From Apostichopus japonicus (taxonomy: Eukaryota; Echinodermata; Holothuroidea; Aspidochirotida; Stichopodidae): 64,000 nt of DNA. Of the stretch, positions 1 to 9,887 are shown piece by piece. The first letter of the stretch is position 1. Each line of letters starts with the position of its first letter. A program made the translations under genes and the position numbers. A model generated the notes under the pieces. It was given only the letters and a program-made list of their open reading frames with translations. It did not search any database and was not told where the DNA came from. The stretch lies in NCBI RefSeq assembly GCF_037975245.1, contig NC_092583.1, forward strand, positions 2,721,264 to 2,785,263, read 5' to 3'.

Positions 1-1200
1 ACCCGTATATGATGGCACTGAAATAGCCGTCTGGCATGACATTCGAAATGATTTGTGGTCCTGTGGATAATGGTATCGTCAGGTCGGCGCCAAAACTGGA
101 CATACCACCATTAACACTGACGTCAGGTTCTTCAGCTAAGACGGTGACGTCATTGAGAGAGGGAGTAAATAAAGAAGGTGATGTCACAGAGATAGCGGCG
201 TAACTCGTAATGTTGTTTGACCCCGCCCCGTCAAAGGTCGCGAACGTGACGAGACCATTGAAATATTGTTCAATTGGCGGTATAATCACCATGAATGGGT
301 CTCCCACACCGTCTGCTTGCATTCCCTTAGCATACTGAACCACCAACACCGGTTTATTTGAGTTAATACCGAGAGGGAACTTTGCAAGTTGGTTAAACTC
401 CATGAACTGACCAGATCGCGATATCTGAACGGTTTCCCCGGAGACTTTCACTACGGTGTTGGCTCTGGCAGCGATTATTCTGATGATATAGCCAGAATCT
501 CGATCCAGTAAAGGTTGCAGGCTGAAACGTTTGCCCCATGTATCAACAGGTGGGATCATTTCAACCAAGTGGTCACATCGCGGTGTTTTCTGCGGTACTT
601 CGGTGCATGTTGAGCCGGATAGTACAGCAATCGCTTTGTCCGATGTAATCTGTGTACCAGTCAAATCATTGGCTGATTGGAATTGTATCGTCTGTCCTCT
701 TTGTAAACCGAATATTATTTCCTCCCCTGCCGCGAAAATGGTTCCTCCGTAGTTTAATTTTTGAATCGATACAATTTTTATTCTTGTTAAATCGCTTTTA
801 GCTGAAATCACAAACTGTGATTTTTCGTTCCCGACCGTCGTGTAGGACGATATGAAGTACTCCATACCGAGAGCATCGGTAGGGATGACGAGGAATCCAT
901 CGGTAGATTTAGACAGAGAATTTATCGCCTGTACGTTTACGTCTCTGCTTGTGCGAATAAGAATGGTTGTGTTCTGGAATCCATTTCCGGCACAAACCGC
1001 TCCTACCGGTATATTGACTTTACTGACTGAGGTATTTACAACGGTTAGAACCTGTTCAAAGTTTATGGATGGAACAGTCACTTCGACGTTTGTTTCCCCT
1101 ACCGACAAACCGCCGATGTAAACCTGTACGGTTTCCGGTGTATCATAGTTGCTAGGAAAGGCAAAGATAAACTCACGTCCTCTGGTATCTGGGATAGGTG
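1..1200 (-). CDS. IgGFc-binding-domain exon, left tandem copy (partial at window edge)
   Basis: The minus strand carries an open frame equivalent base for base in length to 6188-7387 of the right copy: both stretches are 1,200 nt with no net indel and roughly 3% substitutions by eye. It encodes the IgGFc-binding N-terminal domain, found in FCGBP-like secreted mucosal and coelomic proteins. The exon should begin after an acceptor (CCGCAG at 1201-1206 read on the minus strand) with two bases completing a split codon, phase 1. I found no stop codon in the stretches I compared. The exon leaves the window at position 1, about 80 nt before its expected donor. If translation instead began at the ATG just upstream, this copy would stop after seven codons, so the spliced reading is preferred. 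Its signal-peptide exon was not found. Function of the domain in invertebrates is not established; binding to glycoproteins or microbes is a family-level guess. Confidence 0.75.
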
Positions 1201-1685
1201 CTGCGGTAAGAAATCAAACATTTAGTTTTAGAGCCATTACCGCGATATATTGGTCGTCGTGACTTTATCCTTTCATCACAACTATGACGTCATATAAAGA
1301 AATTATCGAAAACACTTGATTTTGTTAATAGTTTAGATGGACCTGAGCTATTTGGTGCATCCAAATAGTTAATTGGGTAAATAGAATCGAAATTATAAAA
1401 AAATTGTTATATTGAAGCAACCGGGTATATTTGTGTGTAAAGCCTCTTGACCGTATGTGAATGTACTTGAGCGCCGAATATATTTTTAACTCTTAAGCGA
1501 CGGATACATTTTTAATCGGACAACCGTTGCATGCATGTCAAAATAGATGCTTTAAACGCATATGACAGGTTGTTATAAAAGAAATATCAAATATCTACAT
1601 ATGTACGCCTCCCACAATTCTATATATAGCAAAAGTGCGAAGGCATCTGTGACTGTAAAACAAAAAGTACAAAGATATAGGTCCT

Positions 1686-1686
<1 letters not shown>

Positions 1687-1726
<40 letters not shown>
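1687..1726. repeat. (TA)n microsatellite, left duplicate
   Basis: About 40 bp of alternating TA. The same tract in the right duplicate (7804-7884) is about twice as long, so it has changed length since the duplication. Confidence 0.9.
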
Positions 1727-1727
<1 letters not shown>

Positions 1728-2665
1728 GTAGGTCTAAATTAATTTACATATATGAATCGGGCGTAAAGATGTTATTGCCATTCGCTGGTAAGGCTAGCTT
1801 TGTCGCTAATTTGAAACTTACTTTGGGCAAAAAATGAAAATACTTGATGGTAGCATATTATGCTGAACCAGCAAAGCTACAATTGCTTAAAGTAACTAGA
1901 AACATACATTTGTACGTTTACTTATAAAACACATGCATTCACTCTAAATTTATGTTTTTGAACAACATTTTCATTTATTATAAACTCTGATTAAAGTAAA
2001 TAACAAAGTTGACTAGAAACTAAAACAAGAAAGAAAACAAAATCAAGGCAAACTTAAAATATGTTGAAATATTCTACGACGAAGGTTTCAGTCTGTATCA
2101 CGAACATAACATGAAAATGTTTCTTATACTCTTCCATAAGAAGATTTATATTTAAGATTAAAGAAGGATATAACCTATACAATATACTTGCCGTGTTTAA
2201 CTTGTGTGCTGACCAAACAGATCTTGAGCAATATTAAACAAAGACTTAACCAAGTGGCCATTTTGTTTCACGTTAGCTCCAACACATAATGCTAAACCCT
2301 ATTAACGCAGAGATATTGTGTGAATATATCCAGTAGGTAACCAACGATGAAGTAAAATTAAATTTTTCGCCTACTCAGTAAGTACGGAAGATGCAAATTA
2401 AGAAGGAAGCAAATGGCCGATTAAAACTTCACTTGTACGGAAGCCTGAGTCATTTCTGAACTGTCAAAATACTTAGTCTGTAAATCAGGAACCGTATAAG
2501 GTTTACTTCTGTAGTATAGATAGTTTTGACGTCAGTTAACGATTTGGAGGGGTTACATATTTCCCCACCCCCACCCCTCCACCTCCCTTGGTACACCCCA
2601 TCATTGTTATAAAATTATGGTACAAACAACTGCAAAATAATATTGGCCAAAATTTCCACAAGATT

Positions 2666-2815
2666 TTAACTTGTTGTGTCTGTCCCTGAGCCATTTGTTA
2701 CTTTTCGTTCTAGCAATTTTGGCGGCAATCCTGGGTGACCTCTTTTTAGTCTGTTTCTCATTAGTTGGCCCATCTTCAACGTTTGCGCAGCCGTGGAGGT
2801 AACCATGGAAACCGC
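2666..2815 (-). CDS. Candidate terminal exon of the right IgGFc-like gene
   Basis: Minus-strand acceptor ATCTTTCAG precedes 2815. One frame stays open for 49 codons to a TAA ending at 2666, giving a basic hydrophilic tail (for example GQLMRNRLKRGHPGLPPKLL). It lies downstream of the membrane-segment exon at 4070-4340 and just before the start of the left duplicate, where the right gene should end. The exon at 4070 ends in phase 2 while this frame needs phase 0, so either an unseen exon lies between them, or a different frame is used (phase 2 gives only a short tail ending RLRKR), or it is not an exon. No family recognised. Confidence 0.3.
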   Translation of the reverse strand, partial: AVSMVTSTAAQTLKMGQLMRNRLKRGHPGLPPKLLERKVTNGSGTDTTS

Positions 2816-2942
2816 CTGAAAGATAAGCACAAAGGAAATGAGACAACTTAGGACTAATTCTAAGTTGGTGCGGAATGACTTTATTTTCCAGAACACCTAG
2901 CCTTCATGCTACTCAATCCCCTTCCTTCTTATTTCCTTCAAC

Positions 2943-3017
2943 CAGGGAGTTGTTATGTAACAACCCCCTGCTAATACAATGCGTTGCACCAGGGAGTTGT
3001 TATGGACACTCCCTGGT
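2943..3017. repeat. Two adjacent short palindromes
   Basis: 2943-2970 and 2988-3017 each start with the core CAGGGAGTTGTTATG and each fold back on themselves (the second ends CACTCCCTGGT). They are two copies of one hairpin-forming motif about 45 bp apart. The role is unknown. Confidence 0.6.
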
Positions 3018-3118
3018 TTGCACAGCCACATATTCAAGAGTGTGGGTGCATGTGTACACATCTCACTTACCACTATTTTCCAGTCCCACAAAGAATGAAA
3101 TTGAAGTAGTTATTTGAA

Positions 3119-3418
3119 GGCGCGTAGCGAGGAATTTGCCAAGGGAGAGGCGAAACTGTAGGCAAACTATCAGAGCCGTAGATACGGCATTGCAAACTAT
3201 CTAAGCGTAGCGCCACTATGTTTGGCGCGAAGCGTACAGGAAAATTTTGCCTTATATTGCCTCCCAAAACTGCTGGAAATGGCACTCCACAGGCCTTGTA
3301 AGTAACATCTTGGCATTTTCTCTTTTGAAATTGCTAGCGATAACATAAAAACATACAAAAAAAAATATGCTCAAGAGGGGAGGGCGGCTACCCCTTCGCC
3401 CCCTTTGGCTACGCGCCA
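3119..3418. repeat. Repeat-like segment bounded by GGCGCGTAGC / GCTACGCGCC
   Basis: A 10-bp inverted terminal match brackets about 300 bp that also contains internal GCGTAGCG motifs. It looks like a decayed miniature element. A related GGGACGTAGCAAGGGGGG motif occurs near 43850. No coding content recognised. Confidence 0.4.
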
Positions 3419-3724
3419 GGTTATTTGAGCCCTCTTATGTGCGCACATGTATAGCTAAGTAGCATAAGTGGGCACTAGAGTGCACCATTTTTTTATCTTT
3501 ATTGTTTCTGCTGCTGGAGGAACCCCAGACAGCCTACGTGGGAGTCGGCTTCAACAGCTCCAGTGGCAACACCACCTCCTTTTGAAAAACAATCCATCCC
3601 CGATGCACTTATGCACCCTTGGCCTCAAGTGTTTTTTTTTTTTCATTTTCCTTACAGACCATCCTAAAATTGGCAGGTTGGTTGGTTTGTAGGTTTTTTT
3701 CACCCTCTGCCACTCCCCTGTTAA

Positions 3725-4046
3725 AGAGTGTGAAGACTCGCGCAAAAAGAAACGTCTAATGCCGCTGATCTGACCAAGTTTCGAATGAGGTGTAACAGAA
3801 GTGTTAGACACCACCATCGATCCCAGAAAATACACGCAAAGCTTGCTACCGTCGGTAATTAGACACTTGTGTATACAGTCAATATATACAGCTACGGTCA
3901 ATACCCACGATACAGGTCAAGAAAAAAGATAACAAGGTATCAAGTTTCATTACTGTCTGCGACAAGAACAAAACGTCAATTGCAAGCAACGGAAAGTTAA
4001 CTTTTTCAGAGCGCGGCACGCGGTTCGGGGCGAGTCTTCAATGCCT
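3725..4046. mobile_element. TTAA-flanked miniature inverted-repeat element, copy A
   Basis: The element is flanked by TTAA at 3721-3724 and 4047-4050. Its ends are inverted (AGAGTGTGAAGACTCGC at the left; GCGAGTCTTCAATGCCT at the right). The body matches copy B at 26268-26624 along most of its length. TTAA target duplications are the hallmark of piggyBac-type elements; no transposase is present, so this is a non-autonomous copy. It sits inside or just past the intron that follows the membrane-segment exon. Confidence 0.75.
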
Positions 4047-4069
4047 TTAAGTGGATGTCTTTTACTTAC

Positions 4070-7000
4070 CCTAACAAAATGGCGAACACAATAACTAGCA
4101 TAACCAGGAACATGGCTATACCTGACGCTGCAACGGCTGCAATCACAGCGGTAACTGGGAAACAAGCTGTAACGAGAAAAGTAAAGAATGGACTAATTAA
4201 TTGCTTAATGTCTCGTAGTATCAGAAATATATCAATTGTCGTTGTAACAGTCATATTTGCATTGCGTTGCGCAATCACTAGTGAGGCCTGGTTTGACCAA
4301 AAGCTATCTCTTGTTACCATTCTTATTTCATCCTTTCCTTCTGAACATACGTTAATTACCTCCTTTGTGATTTATTTCTTTGTTTGCCTCTCTGGTTTAA
4401 ACTGGTTCTTATAACTCCAGAAGATGAAAGAATAAATCAACTGAAAAGATAAGTTGGTCTTTTGACGACCGCTGAAACAGATCAGCTATCCAATGAGTGT
4501 TAAAACTTATATGAAACTCTAAAACTAACAGATGTTAGTGATCACATTATATTTGGACGATTTCCTGTGGTAAGCCAATGGGGGATATTATTAAGGTTAG
4601 CCTATCCTATGGTTCTGTACTGGTATTGTTGCATGGTTAGGGTTATCGTCATCTTTTATATTCCAAACGGTTGGAAGTAATCATGGTAAATGGGCTACGG
4701 TTATTCGTATCTGTGTGGCTTGCGTTCGGTTCATCATAAAACAGTCTTAAAACCAACAGATTTTTGTCTCTACCTGTGGATGGACACATTGTGTGCTAAT
4801 AATATACACTTTACATTTATACACATCTTATAAGAGCTACTCCCATACCAGTTTTGGTAATTTTATTCTAATCTTTTCATTTTGACATTAGTTGACATTC
4901 AGGTATACATACTCGCTCGCTCCGGTGGTAAAAGTGGTCTTGGTAATGCTGGTTGCCCTGGAAACAGAGGTCTTGGTGGAGGAGGTGCTAGGTTAAGAGG
5001 AATGTTACCACCAGCGACACCATCAGGTAAAGGCTCCGGTGGGGGTTCTTTCGGTAGCGGTACCCAAGTTTGTTGAGTTTTTGATCCTCCAGGCAACCAG
5101 GAAGTCTGGCCTGGCCAGCATGATAGACCAGGGTGACAACGGGTAGCACCCGTGTAACAGGGCATGCCTGGCATACACCCTATCTGGGCCTGGGCCTGCG
5201 GTCCTTCCAAAGGTGCTTCAAAGATAGGGCACTCAAACTCTCGCACATTTCCTGTACAATAAATAAAGTTATTTGTTATATTTTTTACATAGTATGCCAC
5301 AGTTATGCTATAGCGCATTACAGTTATACATAGTACGTCATAGTTTTACATAGTACGTCATAGTTATGCATAGTTTTCTTTATAGATATACATAGTAAGT
5401 TATAGTTATACTTGGTACGTTATAGTAACACCTAGTAAGTTATAATGTAAATATATAGAGTACGTTTAAATTATACATAGTACGTTTTATAGTTAAACAT
5501 ATTACAACATAGTTATACATAGTACGTGATAGTTATACATAGTACGTTATAGTTATACATAGGACGTTATAGTTTTACCTAGCCTGTCATAGTTAGGTGG
5601 TAACGTACGTAAGTGTCAAAGAACCAATCATGTTATTAACATAGACTTAAAGGTATTGAAGACTCGCCCCAAACCGCGTGCCGCGCTCTGAAAAAGTTAA
5701 CTTCCGTTGCTTGTTTGTTTGTCTCTTCAATTGTGGATGTATCCTTCACATCCCTAATTAGAACTCATCCGTTGGACTTAATGTGTTTCTCATTTTGTTA
5801 GTGATAGGATGTTGGTAGTATACACGTATCCACTAATGAACGTAGTCAGATATCGCTTCTCGGCCATTTGGCTAAGATCATGTATGGTAGTATATCTGTT
5901 CTTTTTTCGAGTGGAATCTTTATACACACCTGACGATGATCATACAGTCACAGTCTTGATGAAAATGAGAATGGTGTTGAGAGCGGATCAGTCGTTTGAT
6001 TGTTTATGATTCCATGTGCAGATTTGTACCGTAATTTGAGTTGTACTCGTTTCAGATCCCAACAAAATAAAATCCCTGTCACTAATATTTTTATGTTTGA
6101 TCTTACCTGTCTGAGGGTCCTTTGATGAACAAGTTAACTTTCTAAGATTGTAACCAGCGGGAAATGCGTACGCCGTACCCGGACCGAACCCGTATATGAT
6201 GGCACTGAAAAAGCCGTCTGGCATGACATTCGAAATGATTTGTGGTCCTGTGGATAATGGTATCGTGAGGTCGGCGCCAAAACTGGACAAACCACCATTA
6301 ACACTGGCATCGGGTTCTTCAGCTAAGACGGTAACGTCATTGAGAGAGGGAGTAAATAAAGAAGGTGACGTCACAGAGATAGCGGCGTAACTCGTAATGT
6401 TGTTTGACCCCGCTCCGTCAAAGGTCGCGAACGTGACGAGACCATTGAAATACTGTTCAATTGGCGGTATGATCACCATAAATGGGTCTCCCACACCGTC
6501 TGCTTGCATTCCCTTAGCAAACTGAACCACCAACACCGGTTTATTCGAGTTAATACCGAGAGGGAACTTTGCAAGTTGGTTAAACTCCATAAACTGACCA
6601 GATCGCGATATCTGAACGGTTTCGCCGGAGACTTTCACTACGGTGTTGGCTCTGGCAGCGATTATTCTGAAGATATAGCCAGAACCTCGATCCAGTAAAG
6701 GTTGCAGGCTGAAACGTTTGCCCCATGTATCAACAGGTGGGATCATTTCAACTAAGTGGTCACATCGCGATGTTTTCTGCGGTACTTCGGTGCATGTTGA
6801 GCCGGAAAGTACAGCAATCGCTTTGTCCGATGTAATCTGTGTACCAGTCAAATCATTGGCTGATTGGAACTGTATCGTCTGTCCTCTTTGTAAACCGAAT
6901 ATTATTTCCTCCCCTGCCGCGAAAATGGTTCCTCCGTAGTTTAATTTTTGAATCGATACAATTTTTATTCTTGTTAAATCGCTTTTAGCTGTAATCACAA

Positions 7001-7387
7001 ACTGTGATTTTTCGTTCCCGACCGTCGTGTAGGACGGTATGAAGTACTCCTTACCGAGAGCATCGGTAGGAATGACAAGGAATCCATCGGTAGATTTAGA
7101 CAGAGAATTTATCGCTTGTACGTTTACGTCTCTGCTTGTGCGAATAAGAATGGTTGTGTTCTGGAATCCATTTCCGGCACAAACCGCCCCTACCGGTATA
7201 TTGACTTTACTGACTGAGGTATTTACAACGGTTAGAACCTGTTCAAAGTTTATGGATGGAACAGTCACTACGACGTTTGTTTCCCCTACCGACAAACCGC
7301 CGATGTGAACCTGTACGGTTTCCGGTGTATCATAGTTGCTAGGAAAGGCAAAGATAAACTCACGTCCTCTGGTATCTGGGATAGGTG
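4070..7387 (-). CDS. IgGFc-binding-domain protein with Cys/Pro-rich region and membrane segment (right copy)
   Basis: Three minus-strand exons are proposed: 7387-6107, 5251-4913 and 4340-4070. The first (1,281 nt) encodes a full IgGFc-binding domain of about 427 residues, recognised by GREFIFAFP near its start, VLSGSTCTEVP and CDHLVEMIPPVDTWGKRF in the middle, and GFGPGTAYAFPAGYNL near the end. The second is a Cys/Pro-rich linker containing IGCMPGMPCYTG and CHPGLSCWPGQ. The third carries a long hydrophobic run (VTAVIAAVAASGIAMFLVML) that reads as a transmembrane helix. Junctions 1-2 and 2-3 are both phase 1, typical of shuffled extracellular modules. The first exon follows a pyrimidine-rich acceptor at 7388; the signal-peptide exon upstream is not located. 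The third exon uses a weaker acceptor (ATGTTCAG) and is less certain. The predicted product is a surface or secreted recognition protein, possibly membrane-anchored. IgGFc-binding family membership is firm; the ligand is unknown. Confidence 0.7.
5275..5600. repeat. Minisatellite, unit about 19 bp (TAGTTATACATAGTACGT-like)
   Basis: Degenerate tandem copies of a TATACATAGTACGTTATAGT-type unit fill this part of the intron between the first two exons of the right IgGFc-like gene. Copies vary in length and sequence. Confidence 0.85.
5651..5712. mobile_element. TTAA element, terminal fragment (copy C)
   Basis: TTAA at 5647-5650 is followed by AGGTATTGAAGACTCGCCCC and about 40 more bases matching the right end of copy A in inverted orientation. 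The rest of the element is missing. Confidence 0.7.
5852..5905 (+). pseudogene. Truncated U2 snRNA-like sequence
   Basis: ATCGCTTCTCGGCCATTTGG at 5852 is nearly the canonical U2 5' end, followed by CTAAGATCA, a GTAGTA-containing stretch and ATCTGTTCTT. It differs from canonical U2 by substitutions and small insertions around the branch-site recognition region, and similarity stops after about 55 nt (no Sm site or 3' stem-loops). It lies antisense within an intron of the right IgGFc-like gene. A 5'-only fragment is usual for snRNA retropseudogenes; it is unlikely to yield a working U2. Confidence 0.8.
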
Positions 7388-7802
7388 CTGCGGTAAAAAA
7401 AATCAAATATTGAGCTATTAGAGCCATTACCGCGATATATTGGTCGTCGTGACTTTATCCTTTCATCACAACTATGACGTCATATAAAGAAATGGTCAAA
7501 ACACTTGATTTTGTGAATAGTTTAGGTGGACCTGAGCATCCAGATATTTAACATAGTAAATAGAATCGAAATTATAAAAAAAATGTTATACTGAGAGCAA
7601 CCGGGAAACTTGTGTGTAAAGTCTCTTGACCGTATGTATGTACTTGAGCGCCGAATATATTTTTAAAGCTTTAGCGCGGCATACATTTTCAATCGTACAA
7701 CCGTTGCATTTATGTCGAAATAGATGCTTTAAACCCATATGACAGGTTGTTACAAAAGAAACCCCTGTGTATGTAAAGCAAAAAAGTACAAAGATAGGTC
7801 CT

Positions 7803-7886
<84 letters not shown>

Positions 7887-9050
7887 CGTACATGGGCCTA
7901 AATTAATTTACATATATGAATTGGGGCGAAAGATGTTATTGCCATTCGCTGGTAAGGCTAGCTTTGTCGCTAATTTGAAACTTAGTAGCTGCAGTGGGAC
8001 AAAAAAATTAAAATACTTGATGGAAGTTTATTATGCTGAACCAGCAAAGCTACAATTGCTTAAAGTAACTAGAAACATACATTTGTACGCTTAGCTATAA
8101 AACACATGCATTCACTTTAAACTTATGTTTCTGAACATCATTTTTACTTAAAATAAACTCTGATTAAATTAAATAACAAAGTTGACTAGAAGCTAAAACA
8201 AGAAAGAAAACAAAATTAAGGCAAACAGAAAATATGTTGAAATATTGTATGACGAAGGTTTCAGTCAGTATCACGAACATAACATGAAAATGTTTCTTAT
8301 ACTCTTCCATAAGAAGATTTATATTTAAGATTAAAGAAGGACATAACCTATACATTATACTTGCCGTGTTTAACTTGTGTGCTGACCAAACAGATCTTGA
8401 GCAATATTAAACAAAGACTTAACCAAGTAGCCATTTTGTTTCACGTTAGCTTCAACACATAATGCGAAACCCTATTAATACAACGATATTGTGTGAATAT
8501 ATCCAGTTGGTAAACAACAATGAATTTAAATTAAACTTTTCGTTTCCTCAGTAAGTACGGAAGATGTAAATTAAGGCGAAAGACAATAACCGATGAAAAC
8601 TTCATTTGTACGGAAGCCTTAAGTAACCATTATTTGATACTGATAATATAATGTCTGACAAATAGGAGTGCAACTGAGGAGAAGTTGTTTGTTTTTATTC
8701 AAATGTCCACAAATGACGCATTTTAAGATCCTCCGTATTGGATAATTGACCACGGATGAGAGTTTTAAGTGCAGTAAGATTAGGGTGAATCAGAAATTTG
8801 TTATCAACCTGGTCTACACTATGAATTTTCGCGTTGGTCTTTCTTATTTTTTTATAAGGGGCTCAATAATAACCTTGGAATATTCTGTGAATCCGGAACA
8901 CGTGATGAAATATCCAATTGCTCGATACATTTGAATGCTTCAGTCATTTCCTGAACTTAAATACTTAGTCTGTATATCAGGAACCGTATAAGGTTTACTT
9001 CTGTAATATAGATAGTATTGACTTCAGTTAAAGATTTGGAGGAGTTACAT
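6188..9050. repeat. Right arm of tandem segmental duplication
   Basis: This arm is collinear with 1-2560. It carries an extra segment at about 8620-8937 that the left arm lacks (inserted here or deleted there; no terminal repeats seen). The arm covers the IgGFc exon plus all upstream sequence shared by both copies, so the shared first exon and promoter should lie within 7388-9050. Confidence 0.85.
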
Positions 9051-9887
9051 TTCATTTCACTTTTCACCACTAAGAGCGGCATCCGCCTTAAAAGTTAAAA
9101 AAAAAATGCCACTAAATTACCCTAAAAAATCTAACCTCTTCACGCGTCTTGGGGTGTACAGAGTTTACTTTTCAATCCACAGAATGTAAAAGGTCCATGA
9201 TGTGTTACATAATCATACACGTGTTACAAACGGGATCGGCCATCTATATAGAAGGGAAAGATAAGGCGACCCACATGAGTGGTGCGAATTCGCAGACACT
9301 TTGCATGTTTAGTATACCATGGCAGGAAGTAGTCTAAAGAAATGTTGTTCTTTCCTGTTAAGTGATCGAGAAACCAGAAATTCAGTTATAGGTGTTTTTC
9401 AGTTATTTCAGTTATTGGTTGGTTTTCGTGCCCAGGTTTTACCTGGGTGACTTTCCCTAAAAGAGTATTCAGATGTTTCTCAATTGCATTCAGACAAAAA
9501 AAAACTTTATAAAAGGGCGAATTTCCTCCTTTTCCCGTCTCTCTTCTTCGTCATCACCATATATTTGACGGACAGATAACATCACTACGTCCTTCTTGGT
9601 AACCATGTAAACTTTTTTTCCCGCTTCGATACAAACTTTTTTAGAAATTCTCCAATCAAGATTGATGTGGGCGGGATTTAATTGTTTGGTTGACACATTG
9701 TGGAGCCTGGCCTTTGCAAAGTGCGCAGATACAGAGCCCTTCTTGGCTTCGTATACGTTACGGGAAGTGCATCCCACGTCAGCAACATACCGATCTGAAG
9801 AAGCAGTACGCTTCGTGTCAAAGTCAAACCTTAGAATATCGTAAAACCATCGAAAGTAATTTCATTTGAAGAGCTGCGTATTGCAAA
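7388..9887. other. Interval between IgGFc-like gene and GMPPA; no exon recognised
   Basis: It contains the duplicated upstream region of the IgGFc-like gene (to about 9050), the long TA tract, then about 830 bp leading to GMPPA. Short open frames on both strands (for example 9490-9777 minus, 95 codons) show no family resemblance. The unlocated signal-peptide exon and promoter of the right IgGFc-like gene, and the GMPPA promoter and 5' UTR, must be here. Confidence 0.6.
7804..7884. repeat. (TA)n microsatellite, right duplicate
   Basis: About 80 bp of alternating TA, equivalent to the shorter tract at 1687-1726. Confidence 0.95.

Larger units (their letters stand above)
1..2560. repeat. Left arm of tandem segmental duplication
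   Basis: This stretch is collinear with about 6188-9050, offset near 6.19 kb. It includes the IgGFc exon and about 1.35 kb of sequence upstream of it (introns and presumably promoter and first exon). Similarity fades after GATTTGGAGG near 2545-2560. Upstream sequence diverges more than the exon, with indels in the TA tract and one segment of about 320 bp missing here. The true left border lies outside the window. Confidence 0.85.

Noticed and set aside
531-1121. Plus-strand open frames repeated at 6718-7308
   Set aside because: They are antisense shadows of the two IgGFc exons.
4882-5076. Glycine-rich plus-strand open frame
   Set aside because: It is antisense to the Cys/Pro-rich exon of the IgGFc-like gene; Gly-rich is the complement of Pro-rich coding.
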